In this document: in pieces, positions 1 through 7,510 of the stretch | Layout: each line of letters starts with the position of its first letter | How positions within the stretch are numbered: position 1 is the stretch's first letter | Assembly (NCBI GenBank): GCA_964495595.1 | Contig: CAZBWH010000022.1 | Location: 1 to 42,145, forward strand | Length of the DNA: 42,145 bases | Reading direction: 5' to 3' | Source: CALMFQ01 sp964495595 | Lineage (GTDB): Bacteria; Pseudomonadota; Gammaproteobacteria; Burkholderiales; SCOH01 | Program-made: the position numbers and the translations under genes | Notes under the pieces: generated by a model | Told to the model about the DNA's origin: nothing | Database searches by the model: none | The model's input: only the letters and a program-made list of their open reading frames with translations

Positions 1-19
1 AGTTGTATTTACCGATCAT
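1..19 (-). CDS. rpsI: 30S ribosomal protein S9, first codons only
   Basis: Only the first six codons are inside the window, reading MIGKYN, which matches the usual start of bacterial S9. The start codon lies 9 nt after the rplM stop, and an AAGGAA ribosome binding site sits in that gap. The rplM-rpsI order is the standard bacterial operon. The rest of the gene lies beyond the left edge of the window. Confidence 0.85.
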
Positions 20-28
20 GCTGATTCC

Positions 29-457
29 TTAAATTTCCAAAGTTTTCGGCTGCTGTGCTGCGTGCGGATGCTGAGGACCCGCATACACTTTCAGCTTTTT
101 CAGCATGGCGTAGCCCAGCGGGCCCTTCGGCAGCATGCCCTTGACGGCTTTTTCCAGCGTGCGGGCCGGGAAACGCTCCTGCATTTCGCGGAAGGTACGC
201 TCGTAGATACCGCCGGGGTAACCGGAGTGACGGTAGTACTTCTTGTCTTCAAACTTGGCGCCGGTCACGCGCAGTTTGTCGGCATTGACGACGATGATGA
301 AATCACCGGTGTCGACGTGCGGCGTGTAGATGGCTTTATGCTTGCCACGCAAACGGTGTGCGACTTCAGCAGCTACGCGGCCGAGCACTTTGTCAGCGGC
401 ATCGACTACATACCAATCGCGTTGTACTTCATGCGCCTTGGCGGAAAAAGTTTTCAT
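29..457 (-). CDS. rplM: 50S ribosomal protein L13
   Basis: The 142-residue product has the normal length for L13, an early-assembling large-subunit protein that binds 23S rRNA. Family signatures are visible: VLGRVAAEVAHRLRGKHK near residues 24-41, the KKYYRHSGYPGG block around residue 72-83, and MLPKGPLG near residue 108. It heads the rplM-rpsI operon on the minus strand. A consensus-like sigma70 promoter (495-523) lies about 40 bp upstream of the start codon, so the operon has its own promoter, separate from the small RNA unit further upstream. The start ATG at 457 fits the family N-terminus MKTFSAKAHEV. No defect is visible. Confidence 0.98.
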   Translation of the reverse strand: MKTFSAKAHEVQRDWYVVDAADKVLGRVAAEVAHRLRGKHKAIYTPHVDTGDFIIVVNADKLRVTGAKFEDKKYYRHSGYPGGIYERTFREMQERFPARTLEKAVKGMLPKGPLGYAMLKKLKVYAGPQHPHAAQQPKTLEI

Positions 458-494
458 GGATTTCTTTCAATACCAAATTTCGAGAAAGTTGCAG

Positions 495-523
495 ATTCTA
501 AGCCACACGTCCGGCGCAGTCAA
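495..523 (-). promoter_or_regulatory. sigma70 promoter of rplM-rpsI
   Basis: Read on the minus strand there is a -35 box TTGACT (518-523), a 17-bp spacer and a -10 box TAGAAT (495-500). Transcription would start near 488, giving a leader of about 30 nt before rplM. The match to consensus and the position are both good; it has not been tested. Confidence 0.8.
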
Positions 524-662
524 ACCATTGACACGGAAAAAGCATAACCGCCCGGCTGCAGGACAGTCGGGAGCGCTGAATCCGTATCGGCAAACCGGCA
601 CTGAAAATGTTGCAGTGCAACCAGCCGAGGTTACTTACGATCAACCCCTCCGCCAACCACCT

Positions 663-764
663 AAAAAAAAGCGCAATCGCTTGGATTGCGCTGAATTCCA
701 CCAAAGAAGGAGGATGGAGGAGACAACACCAAAACACACACATTGCGTGCAATGCTTCAGTGCG
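663..764 (-). ncRNA. candidate small RNA with anti-Shine-Dalgarno motifs
   Basis: This short intergenic unit has its own promoter (771-798) and an intrinsic terminator: an 8-bp stem (671-678 with 684-691) followed on the minus strand by eight U residues (663-670). The predicted transcript is about 100 nt. Its 5' part can form a hairpin CATTG-loop-CAATG (741-754). Between the hairpins lies a C/U-rich stretch predicted to be single-stranded, with UCUCCUCC (716-723) and CCUCCUU (707-713). The second is identical to the core of the 16S rRNA 3' end and so is complementary to Shine-Dalgarno sequences. No open reading frame fits. A regulatory sRNA is inferred; an alternative is a short prematurely terminated leader of rplM. 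Confidence 0.6.
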
Positions 765-770
765 GGGCCC

Positions 771-798
771 ATTATACTCAATCTGGATATATTGGCAA
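771..798 (-). promoter_or_regulatory. sigma70 promoter of the small RNA
   Basis: On the minus strand, -35 TTGCCA (793-798), a 16-bp spacer and a perfect -10 TATAAT (771-776). It fires away from the OsmC-like gene and leads straight into the terminator at 663-691, which is why a discrete short transcript is proposed. Confidence 0.7.
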
Positions 799-921
799 GC
801 GAATTTTGTGCGGTGCGACATAAAACAGGGGAGCAGCGAGGGATGCAGCCGGCTCTTTGGTGAGGGGCGGTGCTCGGCTACAATCGCTGTTCCATTCAAT
901 TTGGCAAAAGACAGGCAAGCG

Positions 922-1341
922 ATGAAAGCACGAATCAAATGGGTCGAAGCGGTGAGTTTTGTCGGTGAAACCGGTTCCGGGCATGCGGTATTGATGGATG
1001 GTCCGCCGGAAGGCGGCGGGCGCAACCTCGGGCCGCGGCCGATGGAGCTGGTGTTGCTGGGTACCGGTGGCTGCACGACCTACGACGTGATCCACATCCT
1101 GAAAAAGGGCCGCCAGGATGTGCGCGATTGCGTGGTCGAGATTGATGCCGAGCGGGCCGACAGCGATCCGAAGGTGTTCACCCGCATTCATTTCCATTTT
1201 GTGGTGACTGGCTGCAACCTGAAGCCCGACAGCGTGAAGCGGGCAATTGATCTGTCGGCCGACAAGTACTGCTCGGCATCGATCATGCTGGCCAAGACGG
1301 CCAGCATTACCCACGATTTCGAAATCGTTGAAGCCGGCTGA
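922..1341 (+). CDS. OsmC family protein (YhfA-like)
   Basis: The 139-residue product carries the OsmC/Ohr fold signatures. Two widely spaced cysteines, C51 in GTGGCTTYD and C117 in ADKYCSAS, match the redox pair used by family members to reduce peroxides. The RNLGPRPMELVLLGTGGC and SADKYCSASIMLAK blocks resemble the YhfA subgroup, whose physiological substrate is not well established. ATG 922 is chosen because MKARIKWVEA matches the family N-terminus; the longer reading frame upstream has no family similarity and runs across the antisense small RNA unit. It is monocistronic, and the next gene (M14 peptidase) converges on it with only 11 bp between stops. It probably acts in the cytoplasm. Confidence 0.88.
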   Translation: MKARIKWVEAVSFVGETGSGHAVLMDGPPEGGGRNLGPRPMELVLLGTGGCTTYDVIHILKKGRQDVRDCVVEIDAERADSDPKVFTRIHFHFVVTGCNLKPDSVKRAIDLSADKYCSASIMLAKTASITHDFEIVEAG

Positions 1342-1352
1342 GCCGGCCCCGG

Positions 1353-2489
1353 TCAGGCGCGCAGTTGCGGCAGCAGCGCCAGGATGGGCTGCAGCAGTGC
1401 GGCACCCAGCCGGCTGCTGCGTGCGCCATTCCAGCCATGGAGCGGATCGGGCAGGTTGTCGTTGTCCTTGAACGGCATTTCCAGGGTGAATGCGAGGCAA
1501 TCGAACTGGTTGCCGACGTAGTTGGTGGCCATGCTCAGGTTGGCGCTGCCGGGTGCGTCCTGCGGGTAACCGTGCCCTGTCTGGAAATCGGGGCTGGCGG
1601 CGAGCAGTTGGGTCTTGAAGGCCTGCTGCAGCGCGGCGATTCGGGGATTGAAGCCTGGCACGCCTTCGGTACCGGCGACAAACACATACGGGATCGACTC
1701 GTCGCCGTGGATGTCGAGAAACAGGTCGACGCCGGTCTGCTGCATCGCCTCCCTCACCCACCAGACTTCCGGGCTGCGTGGCAATGAGGGTGTCAGCCAT
1801 TCACGGTTGAGGTTGGCGCCGGCGGCGTTGGTGCGCAGATTGCCGCGCACGCTGCCATCCGGATTCATGTTCGGTACCAGATAAAAGCGGGCTTCGGCCA
1901 GTAGCCGGCGCCCAACCGGATCGGCCGGATCGAGCAAGCGCTGCATCAGCCCTTCAACCAGCCACTCGGCCATGGTTTCGCCGGGATGCTGGCGGGCAGT
2001 GATCCAGATGCGTGGTGCGGCGGGGCCGGCGTTGCCGATCTGCAGCAGGTCTAGATCGCGGCCATCGACGGTCTGGCCAAGCCGCTCGCTGCGCACGGCG
2101 GGGTGGCAGGCGGTGCGGGCCAGCAGATCGAGGTGGCGCTCGTGCGAGTACGGCTCGAAATAGGCGTAATACACCACGTTGGCTTGCGGCTGGTGGCGGA
2201 TGCGCAGCTGCTGGCCGTCGTAATCGGTGTCGACCCGGAACCAGTGCTGGCGGTCGTACGAGGCAACGGCGCGGTAGCCCGGCCAGCCGCGCTCGTAGGC
2301 TGCTGCGGCGGCGTTCAGCAACCGGAGGGTCAACGGCTGGCCGGCGGCGCCACTGACGCGAAAGTAAAACCACTGCAGGAAATCGGCGGCGTTGTCCTGC
2401 CGAATGGCAAGCTGCAGGTCGTCCGGGCGGCTCTGGTCAACGATCTCGATGGCGCCGGCATCGAAACAGCTACTGATCTGGATAGGCAT
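1353..2489 (-). CDS. M14 family zinc carboxypeptidase (cytosolic carboxypeptidase-like)
   Basis: The 378-residue protein has an N-terminal beta-rich domain (residues about 1-125, with FLQWFYFRV) of the type that precedes the catalytic domain in cytosolic carboxypeptidases. It is followed by an M14 peptidase domain. Zinc ligands H168 and E171 (RQHPGE) and H261 (LDIHGDE) are visible, as are the NPDG and ANLNREW substrate-binding blocks and a catalytic glutamate in FTLEMPF. There is no signal peptide, so a cytoplasmic peptidase or amidase is likely; the substrate is unknown. ATG 2489 follows a GGAG ribosome binding site; a GTG one codon earlier is possible. It faces away from dapC, sharing a short intergenic region. 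Confidence 0.9.
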   Translation of the reverse strand: MPIQISSCFDAGAIEIVDQSRPDDLQLAIRQDNAADFLQWFYFRVSGAAGQPLTLRLLNAAAAAYERGWPGYRAVASYDRQHWFRVDTDYDGQQLRIRHQPQANVVYYAYFEPYSHERHLDLLARTACHPAVRSERLGQTVDGRDLDLLQIGNAGPAAPRIWITARQHPGETMAEWLVEGLMQRLLDPADPVGRRLLAEARFYLVPNMNPDGSVRGNLRTNAAGANLNREWLTPSLPRSPEVWWVREAMQQTGVDLFLDIHGDESIPYVFVAGTEGVPGFNPRIAALQQAFKTQLLAASPDFQTGHGYPQDAPGSANLSMATNYVGNQFDCLAFTLEMPFKDNDNLPDPLHGWNGARSSRLGAALLQPILALLPQLRA

Positions 2490-2568
2490 CACTCACACTC
2501 CGCAGGCAGGCAAAGGCGAGGATTGTATGCTTTTGCCAGGCGGGCACCAATCGGCCGGGAACGGCATT

Positions 2569-2597
2569 TTGCGGCGCGCCGGCGAGGTCTTTATAAT
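2569..2597 (+). promoter_or_regulatory. putative sigma70 promoter of dapC
   Basis: A perfect -10 TATAAT (2592-2597) is preceded at 17 bp by TTGCGG (2569-2574). The predicted start of transcription is near 2604, only about 10 nt before the first candidate start codon of dapC, so the message may be nearly leaderless. Confidence 0.6.
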
Positions 2598-2613
2598 CAT
2601 CGGTTTTTCCCGA

Positions 2614-3813
2614 ATGGCCGTTGCCGTGAATCCGAATCTCGACCTGTTGCAGCCCTACCCGTTCCAGAAGCTGCGTGAACTGCTTTCGGGCATCACGCCC
2701 AGCCCGGCGTTGCGCCACGTCAATCTGTCGATTGGCGAACCGAAACATGCCACTCCGCGCCTGGTGATCGACGCGCTGAACGCCAACATGGCCGGCCTCG
2801 CCGCCTACCCGACTACGCAGGGGTCGGATGCGCTGAGGCAAAGCATCAGCCAGTGGCTGGCCGAGCGTTACGCCATTCCGGCGCCGGATGCGGCAAAGCA
2901 GATCGTGCCGGTGAATGGCAGCCGCGAGGCGCTGTTTGCTTTTGCCCAAGCCGTGATCGATTCCAGTAAACCGAATCCGGTAGTGATTTCGCCCAACCCG
3001 TTCTACCAGATTTATGAAGGCGCAGCGCTGCTGGCCGGGGCCGAGCCGTATTTCGTCAACACCACGGCGGCCAACGGTTTCCAGCCGGACTGGAATGGCG
3101 TGCCGGAAGACATCTGGCAACGCACGCAACTGGTGTACGTCTGCAGCCCCGGCAACCCGACTGGCGCGGTCATGCCGCTGGCCGGCTGGCAACGGATGTT
3201 CGAGCTGGCGGATCGTTACGGCTTTGTGATCGCGTCGGACGAGTGTTATTCGGAGATTTATTTCGACCAGCCGCCGCTGGGTGCGCTGCAGGCCGCACAG
3301 CAACTGGGCCGTAGCGATTATCGCAATCTGGTGGTATTCAGCAGCCTGTCGAAACGCTCCAACGTGCCCGGCATGCGCTCCGGCTTTGTCGCCGGTGACG
3401 CGAAGATTCTGGAGAAATTCCTGTTGTATCGCACCTACCACGGCTGCGCGATGAACCCGATGGTACAGGCCGCCAGCGTGGCCGCGTGGAACGACGAGGC
3501 GCATGTCGAGGACAACCGCCAGCAATACCGTGCCAAGTTCGCTGCCGTTACCCCGATGCTGAAACAGGTGCTGGAGGTCGATCTGCCGGATGCGGCGTTT
3601 TACCTGTGGGCCAGGGCGCCGATCAGCGATACCGAATTCGCCCGCGAGCTGTATCGCCAGCAGCATGTCACCGTGTTGCCGGGGTCGTTCCTGGCGCGTG
3701 ACGCACACGGCGTCAATCCGGGGCAGCACTACGTGCGCATCGCACTGGTGGCGCCGCTGGAAGAATGCGTCGAGGCGGCCGGGCGTATCGTTGCCTTCTG
3801 CCAGCAACTATAA
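2614..3813 (+). CDS. dapC: succinyldiaminopimelate transaminase
   Basis: This is a fold-type I PLP aminotransferase of 399 residues. In the succinylase branch of lysine and meso-diaminopimelate synthesis it converts N-succinyl-2-amino-6-oxopimelate with glutamate. The N-terminus NPNLDLLQPYPFQKLRELL is typical of proteobacterial DapC. Other signatures are the SIGEPKH block, CSPGNPTG, SDECYSE, and the PLP lysine in SSLSKRSNVPGMRSGF. dapD follows on the same strand, which supports the assignment over other class I aminotransferases. The start is uncertain: ATG 2614 is used, but GTG 2626 (MNPNLDLLQ) fits the family better, and neither has a clear ribosome binding site. A much longer upstream frame overlaps the promoter and is rejected. 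Confidence 0.93.
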   Translation: MAVAVNPNLDLLQPYPFQKLRELLSGITPSPALRHVNLSIGEPKHATPRLVIDALNANMAGLAAYPTTQGSDALRQSISQWLAERYAIPAPDAAKQIVPVNGSREALFAFAQAVIDSSKPNPVVISPNPFYQIYEGAALLAGAEPYFVNTTAANGFQPDWNGVPEDIWQRTQLVYVCSPGNPTGAVMPLAGWQRMFELADRYGFVIASDECYSEIYFDQPPLGALQAAQQLGRSDYRNLVVFSSLSKRSNVPGMRSGFVAGDAKILEKFLLYRTYHGCAMNPMVQAASVAAWNDEAHVEDNRQQYRAKFAAVTPMLKQVLEVDLPDAAFYLWARAPISDTEFARELYRQQHVTVLPGSFLARDAHGVNPGQHYVRIALVAPLEECVEAAGRIVAFCQQL

Positions 3814-3909
3814 ACACACAATAGCCAGACCGGCTAACAGCCTGTCGGCGTTTCCACGGAAGGACAGGACATGGTACAAGTTCACATCACCCCTAACCCA
3901 GGAAATCGT

Positions 3910-4731
3910 ATGCATCCGATTCAACCTCTGATTGAAGAAGCTTTCGAAAAACGCGCCGAGATCACCCCGGCCACCATCAGCCCGGAGCTGAAGGCCGCGA
4001 TTGATCAAGTCATCACCGAGCTGGATCAGGGCCGTCTGCGCGTGGCAGAAAAAATCAACGGCGAATGGGTCACTCACCAGTGGGTGAAAAAAGCCGTGCT
4101 GCTGTCGTTCCGCGCCAACGACAACAAGCCGATGGCTGGCGGCTGCACCCAGTATTACGACAAGGTGCCGAGCAAGTTCGCTGACCTGAGCGAAGACGAT
4201 TTCAAGGCCGGCGGCTACCGCGTGGTGCCCAATGCCATCGCCCGCCGCGGCAGCTTCATTGCCAAAAACGTGGTGCTGATGCCGTCTTACGTCAACATCG
4301 GCGCTTTTGTCGATGAAGGCACCATGGTCGATACCTGGGCCACCGTTGGCTCGTGCGCGCAGATCGGCAAGAACGTGCACCTGTCAGGCGGCGTCGGCAT
4401 CGGTGGCGTACTGGAGCCGCTGCAGGCCAACCCGACCATCATCGAAGACAACTGCTTCATCGGCGCACGTTCGGAGGTGGTGGAAGGCGTGATTGTCGAA
4501 GAAGGCTCGGTGATCTCGATGGGCGTTTACATCGGCCAGTCGACCAGGATTTACGACCGCGAAACCGGCGAAGTGACTTACGGCCGCATCCCGGCCGGCT
4601 CGGTGGTGGTATCGGGCAACCTGCCGTCGGCGGATGGCAAATACAGTCTGTATTGCGCGGTAATCGTGAAGAAGGTGGACGCCAAAACCCGTGGCAAAGT
4701 CGGCATCAATGAATTGTTGCGCGGGATCTGA
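3910..4731 (+). CDS. dapD: 2,3,4,5-tetrahydropyridine-2,6-dicarboxylate N-succinyltransferase
   Basis: The 273-residue product is close to the E. coli enzyme in length and sequence: EEAFEKRAEITP at the start and ALRVAEKINGEWVTHQW-type text near residue 45. It uses succinyl-CoA to open and succinylate tetrahydrodipicolinate, the step that commits to the succinylase route. Residues about 105-240 show the imperfect hexapeptide repeats of a left-handed beta-helix (AFVDEGTMVDTWATVGSCAQIG, GGVGIGGVLEPLQ). ATG 3910 is preceded by AGGA at good spacing and matches the family start; ATG 3871, 13 codons upstream, also has a ribosome binding site and cannot be excluded. It lies 96 bp downstream of dapC and ends at an intrinsic terminator. 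Confidence 0.96.
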   Translation: MHPIQPLIEEAFEKRAEITPATISPELKAAIDQVITELDQGRLRVAEKINGEWVTHQWVKKAVLLSFRANDNKPMAGGCTQYYDKVPSKFADLSEDDFKAGGYRVVPNAIARRGSFIAKNVVLMPSYVNIGAFVDEGTMVDTWATVGSCAQIGKNVHLSGGVGIGGVLEPLQANPTIIEDNCFIGARSEVVEGVIVEEGSVISMGVYIGQSTRIYDRETGEVTYGRIPAGSVVVSGNLPSADGKYSLYCAVIVKKVDAKTRGKVGINELLRGI

Positions 4732-4753
4732 CGGCTAACTGCCCGCAGCGACC

Positions 4754-4779
4754 AACCCGCCCAAGAGGCGGGTTTTTTT
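4754..4779 (+). terminator. intrinsic terminator after dapD
   Basis: The stem AACCCGCC/GGCGGGTT (4754-4761 with 4766-4773) with a 4-nt loop is followed by a run of T residues. It lies 22 bp past the dapD stop and closes the dapC-dapD unit. Confidence 0.88.
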
Positions 4780-4802
4780 CAAACAATAGCCGTCAGGGCC
4801 TA

Positions 4803-4973
4803 GGCTCCGTTGACATAGGTTTCCCAGTCGCGCCGGACCGAGTTTTGCGGCCAGCCAAGGTGCGGTGAGCGCCGAATAGCGGGCTATTTCAGCGAGCCGC
4901 AACGCCGGATGGCCGCAAAAATCGGCTGACCCTACGGGTTTCCCCGCTTTGGGAAAGCTATGTCAACGGAGCC
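4803..4973. mobile_element. MITE-like element, 171 bp, with 24-bp terminal inverted repeats
   Basis: The two ends, 4803-4826 and 4950-4973, are inverted copies matching at 23 of 24 positions and starting GGCTCCGTTGACATAG. The dinucleotide TA lies immediately outside each end (4801-4802 and 4974-4975), as expected from a TA target duplication of the kind made by IS630/Tc1-mariner elements and some IS5-group elements. The interior carries no gene and is itself a long imperfect palindrome centred near 4880, with GCGGCCA and TGGCCGC arms. It therefore looks like a non-autonomous element moved by a transposase encoded elsewhere. A degraded similar end is seen near 24757-24772. Confidence 0.75.
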
Positions 4974-5021
4974 TAAGATTAAAGACACTCCAGACCGGAC
5001 ATGCCTGCAGCCCGCTCTGGT

Positions 5022-5051
5022 ATTGCCCCGCAGGCCGGCCTGCAAGGCAAT
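5022..5051. repeat. REP-like palindromic repeat, copy 1
   Basis: A 30-bp near-perfect palindrome with arms ATTGCC and GGCAAT around the core GCAGGCCGGCCTGC. It shares core and layout with palindromes at 9427-9456 and around 14093-14159, and a half-site at 39930-39946. Here it lies between the MITE-like element and the binding-protein gene at 5140. Confidence 0.65.
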
Positions 5052-5139
5052 GTGGATGCGGCTCGCAGGGCAATGCCTGGTATCGGGGCGAGGTCCTGAC
5101 AGTTTGATAAACAGTGATTCAACGCAGGAGATCGCCTGA

Positions 5140-5991
5140 ATGAAACGCCGATTGCCAGATCTGACAGCCATCAGCCGCAGCATGGCCAGCCTGATGGCAC
5201 TGATTGCCAGCAGCCTGCTGTTGTTCACGCCATCGCAGGCCATGGAGATCGTGCTGCATGTGCCGATCATGGCCGACTCCCCCAACCAACACCCCTTCTT
5301 TCACGAATTGCTGACCACCGCCCTGCAGGAAGCCGGGCACAGCATCAGGCTGGTACCACGCAAATTGCCGCAGAGCCGGGTCGTCAAGTATCTGGATGCC
5401 GGCGAGATTTCCCTGTTCTGGCTGCTGGAATCGGCGCAACGCAATCAGGCGTACCTTCCGATCGAGGTCGGCCTGACCAACGGCTTGATTGGCAAGCGCG
5501 TACTACTGATCCGGAAAGGAGACCAATACCGGTTCGACCAGGTCAAAACCCTGGAAGACCTGCGCGCACTGCGCCTGGTCGGTGGCATGGGAGAAGGATG
5601 GTTTGACGTGCAGGTCTGGCAGGCCAATGGGCTGATCTACCGCGAGCAGTCCGGCAACTGGGAATCCATTTTCAGGAAACTGGCGCTGGGCCGCGATTTT
5701 GATTACTTTGCCCGCGGCGCCAATGAAATACTGGCCGAAGCCGGCAGCTGGCCCGACCTGGACATCGAACAGCGCCTGTTGCTGGTCTACGACCGCGATT
5801 TCCGTTTTTATCTCAGCCCGGCAGGACCTCACGCCGGCGCGCCATACCGCGAAGCAATCAGCGCGGCACTCAATCAGGCGCAGCACTCTGGCCTGATTGA
5901 TCGCCTGGTCAAAAAATACTGGGCGCCGTCATTCAAAGCCCTGAACCTGGACAAGCGAATCAGAATCCGGCTGGCAGCGCCGAAGGGCTAG
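5140..5991 (+). CDS. periplasmic substrate-binding-like protein (type 2 fold)
   Basis: The 283-residue protein begins with a long signal peptide (charged MKRRLPDL, then a hydrophobic stretch MASLMALIASSLLLF, likely cut after PSQA near residue 34). The mature part resembles family 3 solute-binding proteins: a VLLIRKGDQYRF strand, a LEDLRALRLVGGMGEGWFDV hinge-type segment and a C-terminal NQAQHSGLIDRLVKKYW helix. No ABC permease or ATPase gene is nearby, so it may be an orphan binding or signalling protein; the ligand is unknown. The 10895-11797 product shows the same layout and related motifs (FIIRKQD, VGQGVGWNDV, DYLSRGINE), so the two look like distant paralogues. A GGAG ribosome binding site precedes ATG 5140. 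The upstream region holds only repeats and no obvious promoter. Confidence 0.75.
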   Translation: MKRRLPDLTAISRSMASLMALIASSLLLFTPSQAMEIVLHVPIMADSPNQHPFFHELLTTALQEAGHSIRLVPRKLPQSRVVKYLDAGEISLFWLLESAQRNQAYLPIEVGLTNGLIGKRVLLIRKGDQYRFDQVKTLEDLRALRLVGGMGEGWFDVQVWQANGLIYREQSGNWESIFRKLALGRDFDYFARGANEILAEAGSWPDLDIEQRLLLVYDRDFRFYLSPAGPHAGAPYREAISAALNQAQHSGLIDRLVKKYWAPSFKALNLDKRIRIRLAAPKG

Positions 5992-6052
5992 CCGCCCGTC
6001 GGGCTTGAGCTCGCCAAGATCGCTCAAGTCAGACAGGCGGCTGGCAGCTCCC

Positions 6053-7510
6053 TCAGAAATTCACCTGAGCCCGCAGGCCGATGGTCTTGATCGCCGATTC
6101 TGCGCGGTTGGCGCCGGGGCGGCGCAGGATCTGGAAGTCGGGCGAGAGCTCGAACTGACCGTGGACGCGGTAGCGGTAATAAAGCTCGGCCACCTGTTCG
6201 GCGCCCTGGGCCGGGTAGCCGAAATCCGGGTTGCCGTCGCCATCGGCGTCGAGGGTGGCGGAATCGGCGCGGAAATCGGCGCTACTACGCTGACGGCCGA
6301 GGGCGATGCCGAATGCGTCGGCGGAACGGCCCCAGTAGGTGCCACCGATTTCGACACCGCCGGTCAGGGTCTGGTCAAACGGCACCCGGCCACGGGTGTG
6401 CTGGCCGACACGGGCAAACAGGGTCAGCGCATCGCCCAGCCGCTGATCGGCACTGGCGCCCCAGCCTGCGTGGCGGGCCTTGGTCTGGTCAAAATCGCTG
6501 CTCTGGCCGTTGCGCCAGAAGTAAACGCGGAAGTTGCCATCCAGCCCGTCGATCAGTTTTTGCCCTGTTTCCGCCTGGACGATCACCAGCGGCGAGCTCA
6601 GCGAGCGGCTGAACTGGGCGCCGCTGGCGGTGGCGAATACGCCGGCCGACAGGCCGAAGGTCATCGGTTTGCTGGCTTCGTTGCGGTATTGCACGATCAC
6701 ACCGGGAGCGTAGCCGTAGGCATCCGTGCCGGTGTCGCCGCCGGCATCGAGCAGGGCATTGTGGACGAAAATGCTGTTGAGGAACTGGCGGGTTTCGTCG
6801 TTGGCGGCGGCGTTCTGGTCGAAAAACAGGTAGGGGTCGATCTTGCCGAAGGTAACATCCAGCGCCTGATTGGCCTGCTGCTGGCTGCTGTTGCGCAATA
6901 GTGGAAAGCTCATCTGGTACCAGAGCTGGGCCAGCAGCACACCGCTGTCATCCGGCTGCGAGGTGCCGCCCAACTGGAATGCCGCAGCATTGCCGGGGCT
7001 GAACCGGTTGACCGATGCCCCCAGCCCGGCCCCCTGCCCCAGCCGCACCTGCGCCACCAGCCGGCCTTCAGCCTCGCCCAGCGATCCGCCGGGCAGCTCG
7101 ACATTGACGTCGCCCCGGTAATTCAGCTCGCTGCCACCGTTGCCATCCGGCTGAACACCACGATTGGCGCGCTGCACCAGTGTGGTAAAGCTGACGCCGG
7201 CGCGGATGCCCTCCAGCGCTTCGAGCATGCCGACCGATGCTTGCATGTTCAGCGTCTGGGCCTCGGTGGCCTTCAGCCGGGTGGCCAGTTGCGGGTCTTT
7301 CTCGCTCAAATTGTCCCGGTCGAGTGCGTCTTCCAGCGCCTGATTCTGCTTTTCCAGCCGCTCGATGCGGTCGGCCAACTGGCGCAACAGCTGGCTCTGA
7401 TCCGGCTGGGCCGGCTCGGCGGCATGCAGTGGCAGGGTGGCCAGCCCGGCCAGCACCGTCAGGCCGAGCCCTTGCCATCTGGCCAGGCTGCGTGTTGCGT
7501 GGCGGCTCAT
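6053..7510 (-). CDS. OprB-like outer-membrane porin in the iron cluster
   Basis: The 485-residue product has a signal peptide ending at LHAAEPA, then a coiled-coil segment (LLRQLADRIERLEKQNQALEDAL, residues about 42-65), and a beta-barrel ending in the aromatic residue F as outer-membrane proteins do. GGTYWGRSADAFGIALGRQ and the C-terminal RRPGANRAESAIKTIGLRAQVNF resemble the OprB carbohydrate-selective porin family. Its start ATG overlaps the last base of the P19-like gene (TGATG), with a GGGAGG ribosome binding site inside that gene, so the two are cotranscribed from the Fur-box region. This context suggests passage of ferrous iron or an iron-binding small molecule rather than sugar, but that is inference. 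TTG 7513 is a poorer start. Confidence 0.82.
   Translation of the reverse strand: MSRHATRSLARWQGLGLTVLAGLATLPLHAAEPAQPDQSQLLRQLADRIERLEKQNQALEDALDRDNLSEKDPQLATRLKATEAQTLNMQASVGMLEALEGIRAGVSFTTLVQRANRGVQPDGNGGSELNYRGDVNVELPGGSLGEAEGRLVAQVRLGQGAGLGASVNRFSPGNAAAFQLGGTSQPDDSGVLLAQLWYQMSFPLLRNSSQQQANQALDVTFGKIDPYLFFDQNAAANDETRQFLNSIFVHNALLDAGGDTGTDAYGYAPGVIVQYRNEASKPMTFGLSAGVFATASGAQFSRSLSSPLVIVQAETGQKLIDGLDGNFRVYFWRNGQSSDFDQTKARHAGWGASADQRLGDALTLFARVGQHTRGRVPFDQTLTGGVEIGGTYWGRSADAFGIALGRQRSSADFRADSATLDADGDGNPDFGYPAQGAEQVAELYYRYRVHGQFELSPDFQILRRPGANRAESAIKTIGLRAQVNF

Noticed and set aside
704..726. The purine-rich plus-strand GGAGGATGGAGGAG as a ribosome binding site for a small plus-strand gene
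   Set aside because: The ATG is too close to the purine-rich motif, and no plausible short gene follows; the minus-strand small RNA explains the sequence better.
778..1800. A 340-codon minus-strand frame across the OsmC-like and peptidase genes
   Set aside because: It crosses two real genes and has no family similarity; its early part is antisense to OsmC.
2470..3807. A 445-codon open frame on the minus strand opposite dapC
   Set aside because: Shadow of a well-supported aminotransferase gene; composition is not protein-like.
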